Shown here: positions 58,981 through 64,000 of the stretch, one piece after another
Numbering within the stretch: position 1 is the first letter of the stretch
Layout: every line of letters starts with the position of its first letter
Origin: Candidatus Gastranaerophilales bacterium
Lineage (GTDB): Bacteria; Cyanobacteriota; Vampirovibrionia; Gastranaerophilales; Gastranaerophilaceae
DNA: 64,000 nucleotides
Reading direction: 5' to 3'
Assembly (NCBI GenBank): GCA_028693235.1
Contig: JAQUVW010000005.1
Coordinates: 62,001 to 126,000 of the forward strand
Notes under the pieces: model-generated
What the model was told of the DNA's origin: nothing
What the model saw: only the letters and a program-made list of their open reading frames with translations
The model's database searches: none
Program-made: the position numbers and the translations under genes

Positions 58981-59634
58981 ATGCAAACATATTTTATAAG
59001 TAATAATTCTAAGAAATTGATTGTTGTTTTATGTGGTTGGGGAATGGACGAAGCTCCTTTTTTGCCTTTGACAACTAAGGAAACGGATTTTTTATTCATT
59101 TATGATTATTCAAATTTAGATTTAAAAATGGATTTCAATATTGATTTTTCTATTTACGAGAAAAATTATCTTGTAGCTTTTTCTTATGGGGTTTTTATTG
59201 CAGGACTTGTTGAGGATGAACTTCCTCCTTTTGATTATTCAGTCGCTGTTTCAGGGACACGTTTCCCTATTGATAAAAAATATGGCATAAATCCAAGAAT
59301 TTTTGACTTAACATTGGAGTCAGTTTCAGATGTGAGTTTGAAAAAATTTAATGAAAAAATGTTCGATTTACCGGAAGATTATCGGAAATATTATGTAAAT
59401 CTTCCTTTTAGAACCGCAGAAAGTGCAAAAATAGAGCTTTCTAAAATCAAAGAATATGCTAAAAGCTCTAAATATTATGACTTTGCTTTTGATAAAGCTA
59501 TTGTGCCTCTTAATGATAAAATATTCCCAACGGCAAGTCAGTCTGCTTATTGGGGTAACAAGGCTGTTAGTGTTGAGTCGGGGCACTTTTGTTTATACAA
59601 ATTCAACTCGTTTTATGAGATAATCAAGCAATGA
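58981..59634 (+). CDS. bioG: BioG-type pimeloyl-ACP methyl ester esterase
   Basis: 217 residues. CGWGMDEAPF, nucleophile Ser68 in AFSYGV, and C-terminal His202 in ESGHFCLY give a Ser…His catalytic pair in the DUF452 pattern. Its gene overlaps bioC by 4 bases, the standard BioG-BioC arrangement (fused in some bacteria). It removes the methyl group that BioC added, giving pimeloyl-ACP for biotin ring synthesis. A related gene is at 43,503. Confidence 0.85.
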   Translation: MQTYFISNNSKKLIVVLCGWGMDEAPFLPLTTKETDFLFIYDYSNLDLKMDFNIDFSIYEKNYLVAFSYGVFIAGLVEDELPPFDYSVAVSGTRFPIDKKYGINPRIFDLTLESVSDVSLKKFNEKMFDLPEDYRKYYVNLPFRTAESAKIELSKIKEYAKSSKYYDFAFDKAIVPLNDKIFPTASQSAYWGNKAVSVESGHFCLYKFNSFYEIIKQ

Positions 59635-60371
59635 TAATTAAAGATTTAATTAAGAATAGTTTTTCGAAAAACTTTAAAAGTTACGATAAGAATGCACTGG
59701 TTCAAAAGCTTATGGCAGATGAGCTCGCAGAACTTTTGTCAGATAAGGAAATCTCCTCAGTCTTTGAAATAGGCATGGGGACTGGCTTTTTGACCAAAAA
59801 AATAAATGAAAAATTCTGCCTGAAATCCTATACTGCTAATGATATAGCTGGTTGCGAGTGTTTTTTGCAAAAAATTAATCCTTCATTTGACTTTCTCCAA
59901 GGTGATATTGAGGCTCTAAACCTTACCGGGAGCTACGATGCGGTTGTGTCTAACGCTGTTCTCCAATGGATGTGTGATTTTGACGGTCTTTTTGCAAAGA
60001 TAAAAAGATGTTTAAATGATAAAGGCGTTTTTGCTTTTTCGACTTTTGGCTTGAAAAATTACCAAGAGGTAAAAACAGCAGGTGGTAATGTTTTAGAATA
60101 CAAAAGTATGTCGGAGTTGGAGGCTTTGCTTCAAAAATATTTCAAAGTAGAAATTATTTATGAAAGAGAAAAAGTTTTGTATTTTCCAACTGTTAAAGAT
60201 GTTTTAAAACATATTAAAAAAACAGGTGTAAATGCAACTTCTGAGTCGCCAATGTCTATTTCAGAGTTGAAAAAATTCCAAAATCAATACGCAAAATTGA
60301 ATTCTACCCCTCTAGGCTTTTCTCTTACTTACAACCCTGTTTATGTCCTTTGCTCCAAAAATAGCAATTAA
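59631..60371 (+). CDS. bioC: Malonyl-ACP O-methyltransferase BioC
   Basis: 246 residues. AdoMet-binding motif I VFEIGMGTGFLTKKI, then DFLQGDIEAL and YDAVVSNAVLQWM (the BioC-type post-II region) and FSTFGLKNYQEV. It methylates malonyl-ACP to prime the fatty acid synthase for pimelate formation. The ATG lies within the last codons of bioG (ATGA-type overlap), so the two are co-translated. The next gene is recA, 86 bases away with its own promoter. Confidence 0.9.
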   Translation: MIIKDLIKNSFSKNFKSYDKNALVQKLMADELAELLSDKEISSVFEIGMGTGFLTKKINEKFCLKSYTANDIAGCECFLQKINPSFDFLQGDIEALNLTGSYDAVVSNAVLQWMCDFDGLFAKIKRCLNDKGVFAFSTFGLKNYQEVKTAGGNVLEYKSMSELEALLQKYFKVEIIYEREKVLYFPTVKDVLKHIKKTGVNATSESPMSISELKKFQNQYAKLNSTPLGFSLTYNPVYVLCSKNSN

Positions 60372-60389
60372 TTACAAAATATAAAATCT

Positions 60390-60418
60390 TTGCCCTGCCA
60401 TGTTATTAACTTTATAAT
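60390..60418 (+). promoter_or_regulatory. Promoter of recA
   Basis: TTGCCC (60390-60395), 17-base spacer, TATAAT (60413-60418). The start would be near 60425, before AAGGAAGG as ribosome binding site. No LexA box matching the Gram-positive or cyanobacterial consensus was found. Confidence 0.6.
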
Positions 60419-60457
60419 ATTAAACTAAGATAATATGATTGTTAAGGAAGGTGTTAT

Positions 60458-61522
60458 ATGGCAGTAAAAGAAAAAGAGCCCGTAAATACAGCGGATGAAA
60501 AAAATAAAGCATTAAAATTAGCCATTGAAAAAATCGAAAAAGATTTTGGAAAAGGCTCAATAATGCGTCTGGGTGACAAAACAGCCGTATCAGTAGAAGC
60601 GATTCCTACAGGAGCTTTGTCTTTGGACATTGCTCTTGGAATAGGCGGTGTCCCAAGAGGCAGAATTATAGAAATTTACGGGCCTGAAAGTAGCGGTAAA
60701 ACTACTTTGGCTCAACATATTGTTGCAGAATGTCAAAAAAAAGGCGGAATTGCAGCTTTTATCGACGCAGAACATGCTCTTGACCCTGAATATGCTCATA
60801 ATTTGGGTGTAAATGTTGATGAACTTTTGATTTCTCAACCAGATACAGGTGAACAAGCTCTTGAAATAGCTGAAGAATTGGTTCGTTCATCTGCTGTTGA
60901 TATTATCGTTGTTGACTCTGTTGCGGCATTGGTTCCTAAAGATGAAATCGAAGGAGCTATGGAAGATAAACAAATGGGGCTTCAAGCTCGTTTGATGTCT
61001 AAAGCTTTAAGAAAATTGACAGGTATTGTAAATAAAACAAATACAACTGTTGTGTTTATCAATCAATTGCGTCAAAAAATCGGTGTAATGTATGGAAATC
61101 CTGAAACAACTACTGGTGGAAATGCATTGAAATATTACGCAAGTGTTCGTCTTGATATTAGAAAAGCAGAAGTCCTAAAAGAAGATGGCACAGAATATGG
61201 TAACCATATAAGAGTCAAAGTCGTTAAAAACAAGGTTGCACCTCCATTTAGAATTGCGGAATTTGATATAATCTACGGAAAAGGTATTTCAAAATTGGGC
61301 TGTATCCTTGATATGGCTGTTAATTTTAATATTGTCAAAAAAGCAGGTGCTTGGTTCAGTTATAATGATGAAAAAATGGGACAAGGCAGAGAAAAGGCTA
61401 GAGATTTCTTGGCTGCAAATCCTGAAATTTTAGCAGAAGTTGAAGCTAGAGTTAGAGCTAAGGTCGAAGGTAAAGACGACGAAGCTCCTAAAGAAGCTTC
61501 AAAAACAGAAGAAAAAGCTTAA
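60458..61522 (+). CDS. recA: Recombinase RecA
   Basis: 354 residues. Walker [22 protein letters not shown], Walker [15 protein letters not shown], loop L1/L2 [18 protein letters not shown] and [36 protein letters not shown] are all canonical. It forms filaments on single-stranded DNA for strand exchange and SOS induction. The C-terminus is Lys/Glu-rich. AAGGAAGG lies upstream of the ATG; a strong terminator follows. Confidence 0.99.
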   Translation: MAVKEKEPVNTADEKNKALKLAIEKIEKDFGKGSIMRLGDKTAVSVEAIPTGALSLDIALGIGGVPRGRIIEIYGPESSGKTTLAQHIVAECQKKGGIAAFIDAEHALDPEYAHNLGVNVDELLISQPDTGEQALEIAEELVRSSAVDIIVVDSVAALVPKDEIEGAMEDKQMGLQARLMSKALRKLTGIVNKTNTTVVFINQLRQKIGVMYGNPETTTGGNALKYYASVRLDIRKAEVLKEDGTEYGNHIRVKVVKNKVAPPFRIAEFDIIYGKGISKLGCILDMAVNFNIVKKAGAWFSYNDEKMGQGREKARDFLAANPEILAEVEARVRAKVEGKDDEAPKEASKTEEKA

Positions 61523-61541
61523 AATTTTTCATAAGCAATCG

Positions 61542-61572
61542 AAAACGGCACTCGAAAAAGTGCCGTTTTTTT
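61542..61572. terminator. Terminator between recA and the SNF2 gene
   Basis: AAAACGGCACT (61542-61552), loop CGAAAA, AGTGCCGTTTTTTT (61559-61572). Suits transcripts from both converging genes. Confidence 0.95.
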
Positions 61573-61585
61573 ATACAAATAAATA

Positions 61586-64000
61586 TTAATCAATAGAGAA
61601 AATATCTTGCAAGTCAGCGTATGTGAGTGTTTTGCCGATATTTCTATCTACAGAAATTACAGAGTCTACAAGATTACGCTTTCTTTGTTTTAGCTTTTGG
61701 ATTTTTTCTTCGACAGTTCCTTTTGTTATTAGTCTGTAAACAAATACTTTTTTGGTTTGTCCGATACGGTAAGCTCTGTCTGTTGCTTGATCTTCAACTG
61801 CAGGGTTCCACCATGGGTCGTAGTGGATTACATAGTCTGCACCTGTTAAGTTCAAGCCTGTTCCGCCTGCTTTTAAGCTGATTAAGAAGATAGGAATACT
61901 GTCATCTTCATTAAATCTTTCGACAACCTCTTGTCTGTTTTTCGTTTTACCTGTCAAGTATTCGTGCTTAATTCCTGATTTTATCAGCCATTCTTTAACC
62001 AAATCAAGCATATCTACAAACTGGCTGAATAAAAGAACCCTGTGTCCTTCGGATATAATTTCTTCCAGCATGCCTTTAAGATATTCAAATTTTCCTGATT
62101 CTTTAATGCCTTTGAGATTTTCCTTGTCATATAATTGAGGGTGACAACAAATTTGACGTAATCTGAGTAGAGCTGAGAATATTGAAAGCCTGTTTTTCTC
62201 AAGTCCGTTTTGTTCGATTGATTTAAATAATTCTTCCTTGGTACTGTCGAGGACATCAAGGTAAAAGTCTTTTTGCTCCGGTGTAAGTTCGCAATAGGCA
62301 ATATTTTCAACTTTATCCGGCAAGTCTTTTGCGACATCTCTTTTCATACGTCTTAAAATGAACGGATAAATTTGTGATTTTAGTCGTTTTTCAACTGCTT
62401 TATCTTGACGTTCTACAATCGGGTTTACGTATCGGTAATTAAAATCTGATTGATTAAACAAAAATCCGGGCATTAAGAAGTCAAATATTGACCATAATTC
62501 TTCCAATCGGTTTTCAATAGGAGTACCTGATAGTGCCAATTTGTGTTGGCAATTTAATTGTTTTACGCTTTGAGCTGTAATTGATTCAGCATTTTTTATA
62601 TTTTGTGATTCATCAAGAATTACGTATCTGAAATCGTATTTTTTAAGACACTCAATGTCACGTCTAACAAGGGCATAGCTTGTTATAATAACATCGTGTT
62701 TAGGTATTTTTTTGAAAAGTTCTTTTCTGTCAGGACCTGTAAGTGTTAAACATTTCAAATTTGGAGCAAATTTTTGAATTTCTGACTCCCAGTTGAACAC
62801 GACAGATGTCGGGCAAACAACAAGGTTTGGTGCTTGTTTATTTTTTTCTTTTGCCTTTTGAATTAATGCTAACGCTTGAAGCGTTTTACCTAGCCCCATA
62901 TCGTCAGCCAAAATGCCGTTTAAACCATATTGATATAAGAACCATAGCCAGCTGAAACCTTTAGCTTGATATTCTCTGAATTCAGCATGCACGCCCTTGG
63001 GAAGTGTAGCGTTATCCATTGTTGAGAATGTTGAAATTTGTTTCCAAAACTTATTAAATTTACGGCTCATTTTTAATTTCATGCCTTGGTTTTGCATTTC
63101 TGAAATCAAGCCTGCACGATAAGTTTTTACTATGAATTTATTTTCATCGTTTCTATAAACGTCAAATGTATTAAATGATTTCATAAGTGAGAAGAAGTCT
63201 TGGTCAGGTAGTGCTGCAAAACCTTCATTTTTGACTCTTATGTATTTATTTCCCTCTAAAATCAATGAATGAACGTCATCAAACGGCATAATATCTTCGC
63301 CGACTTTTCCGTATAATGACATTTCAAAGCTGTCTGTAGTATTGGTTGCAAAATCAATATCTGCACACAATTCAAATGGCTGTTCTGCAAGTTTGAAGAA
63401 AGACATATCGTCTTTTTCTTCAAATTTCCAGCCCTCTCCTGCTTGTTTTAGATAATAGTTATAAAAATCGATTGCGTTTTCTTTTTCAAGGGCGAGGTTA
63501 TTTGTTTGCATTGGGGCAAACTTGCACGCAAGAAGCATTCTGTAAGTTTCTTCTTCGTGGTTAATATTTCTTCTAACCCAGTACAGCAAATCTTCTTTTG
63601 GCTTCTTAATTGTGACGTAAGGGCTTTTTGATGCCGATTTTGAATAAGGTACTCTGGTTCCGTCGTAGTCAAACTCTAGAGAGGCTTTTAAAGCTCCATC
63701 ATAGTCGAGTCCCATGGTGACAATATTCAGAGGAGGTTTTTGCTCTAAGGTTAATTTGTCAATTACAGGTGCGACTTCGCAGTCCATCATTTGTCTTAGT
63801 TTTGGCAATTCTTCGTATAAGAACTTTGCTCCGTCCGCATCTTTTATATCTGTAAATGTTGATTTGATAAGGTTTTGAGGAAGTGCTGAAATTGCTATAT
63901 TTGTCGGGAAAATTATATTTTTATATCGTCCCCATTTTAGTTGGCGAGAAAAATATCTTACCTCCTCGAAAGGCAATAAGTCGTCTTTATCAGGGCGTTT
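61586..64000 (-). CDS. SNF2-family DEAD/H helicase, 5' end outside window
   Basis: At least 796 residues; the frame stays open to the window edge, and the first TTG at 63976 is preceded in frame by further codons, so the start is outside. Helicase motifs: DDMGLGKTLQALALI (Walker A), ILDESQNIKN (DESQ motif II), LALSGTPIENRLEELWSIFDFLMPGFL, then LLFSQFVDMLDLVKEWL, LKAGGTGLNLTGADYVIHYDPWWNPAVEDQATDRAYRIGQTKKVFVYRLITKGTVEEKI. This is the bacterial SNF2/RapA-like ATPase that moves along DNA or remodels bound proteins. The N-terminal ~330 residues before the core resemble no domain I recognise. Confidence 0.9.
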   Translation of the reverse strand, partial: KRPDKDDLLPFEEVRYFSRQLKWGRYKNIIFPTNIAISALPQNLIKSTFTDIKDADGAKFLYEELPKLRQMMDCEVAPVIDKLTLEQKPPLNIVTMGLDYDGALKASLEFDYDGTRVPYSKSASKSPYVTIKKPKEDLLYWVRRNINHEEETYRMLLACKFAPMQTNNLALEKENAIDFYNYYLKQAGEGWKFEEKDDMSFFKLAEQPFELCADIDFATNTTDSFEMSLYGKVGEDIMPFDDVHSLILEGNKYIRVKNEGFAALPDQDFFSLMKSFNTFDVYRNDENKFIVKTYRAGLISEMQNQGMKLKMSRKFNKFWKQISTFSTMDNATLPKGVHAEFREYQAKGFSWLWFLYQYGLNGILADDMGLGKTLQALALIQKAKEKNKQAPNLVVCPTSVVFNWESEIQKFAPNLKCLTLTGPDRKELFKKIPKHDVIITSYALVRRDIECLKKYDFRYVILDESQNIKNAESITAQSVKQLNCQHKLALSGTPIENRLEELWSIFDFLMPGFLFNQSDFNYRYVNPIVERQDKAVEKRLKSQIYPFILRRMKRDVAKDLPDKVENIAYCELTPEQKDFYLDVLDSTKEELFKSIEQNGLEKNRLSIFSALLRLRQICCHPQLYDKENLKGIKESGKFEYLKGMLEEIISEGHRVLLFSQFVDMLDLVKEWLIKSGIKHEYLTGKTKNRQEVVERFNEDDSIPIFLISLKAGGTGLNLTGADYVIHYDPWWNPAVEDQATDRAYRIGQTKKVFVYRLITKGTVEEKIQKLKQRKRNLVDSVISVDRNIGKTLTYADLQDIFSID

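Overview
The window comes from an AT-rich, diderm (outer-membrane-bearing) bacterium. It encodes LPS- and P-ring flagellar proteins (FlgH, FlgI), a diaminopimelate-type cell wall pathway (DapF, MurI, an AMIN-domain amidase) and short-leader housekeeping genes with ordinary Shine-Dalgarno sites and the standard code. The gene content and protein style (GatD, BioG/BioC, a short multi-domain S1, an 'FKG'-type hypothetical membrane protein, a 57-residue S21) are most compatible with a non-photosynthetic cyanobacterial relative (Melainabacteria/Vampirovibrionia, Gastranaerophilales-like). This placement is inference; no 16S or other decisive marker is present.

Layout. 1-2000: the 3' end of an M16 peptidase gene and a glycosyltransferase on the opposite strand. 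2000-10,700: a flagellar rod/ring/hook-filament-junction operon (lytic transglycosylase, flgF, flgG, flgA, flgH, flgI, rod-binding protein, FlgM-like protein, flgN, flgK, flgL) preceded by a structured leader and closed by a terminator. 10,760-12,589: a Maf-type flagellin glycosyltransferase. 12,735-21,320: the flagellar export gate (fliP, fliQ, fliR, flhB, flhA) followed by a c-di-GMP/two-component module (PilZ protein, small membrane protein, histidine kinase, REC-HD-GYP). 21,431-29,134: proS, gatD, a peptide-transporter ATPase, dapF, a GHL10 glycosidase-like protein and a DnaJ-like chaperone. 29,151-34,854, minus strand: a BlaI-family regulator with an unknown partner, a small lipoprotein, and a two-gene helicase/nuclease pair resembling a rearranged AddAB. 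35,000-38,150: an alternative sigma factor with a long leader, rpsA, a phosphomevalonate-kinase-like P-loop kinase and rpsU (57 codons). 38,177-43,500: a chemotaxis-like array (CheA-REC, MCP, tandem CheW). 43,503-48,063: BioG paralogue, secreted protein, murI, amidase, small unknown gene. 48,345-52,346: three uncharacterised genes and a CCA-adding enzyme. 52,341-56,775, minus strand: ilvN, ilvB, metK, a 48-bp minisatellite and rpsO. 56,978-64,000: small unknown gene, gltX, bioG-bioC, recA, and a SNF2 helicase cut by the window end.

How the genes work together. The two flagellar blocks provide the distal rod, rings, junction proteins and secretion gate, while the genes after flhA look able to sense (kinase), degrade (HD-GYP) and read out (PilZ) c-di-GMP in the same transcription unit. 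The CheA-MCP-CheW group looks like a signalling cluster of the Pil-Chp or cyanobacterial type, because its output receiver is fused to CheA and no cheY, cheB or cheR is seen. Biotin synthesis is served by bioG-bioC, with a second BioG elsewhere. Cell wall genes (gatD, dapF, murI, amidase, GHL10 protein) are scattered among them.

The observations I rate highest are: the degenerate-helicase plus active-helicase fusion next to a separate iron-sulfur-type nuclease; the alternative sigma factor with changed promoter-contact residues and a repeat-bearing promoter; the structured flagellar leader whose ends recur inverted at the operon's terminator; and the metK-rpsO minisatellite. No tRNA, rRNA, CRISPR array, prophage or insertion sequence was recognised.
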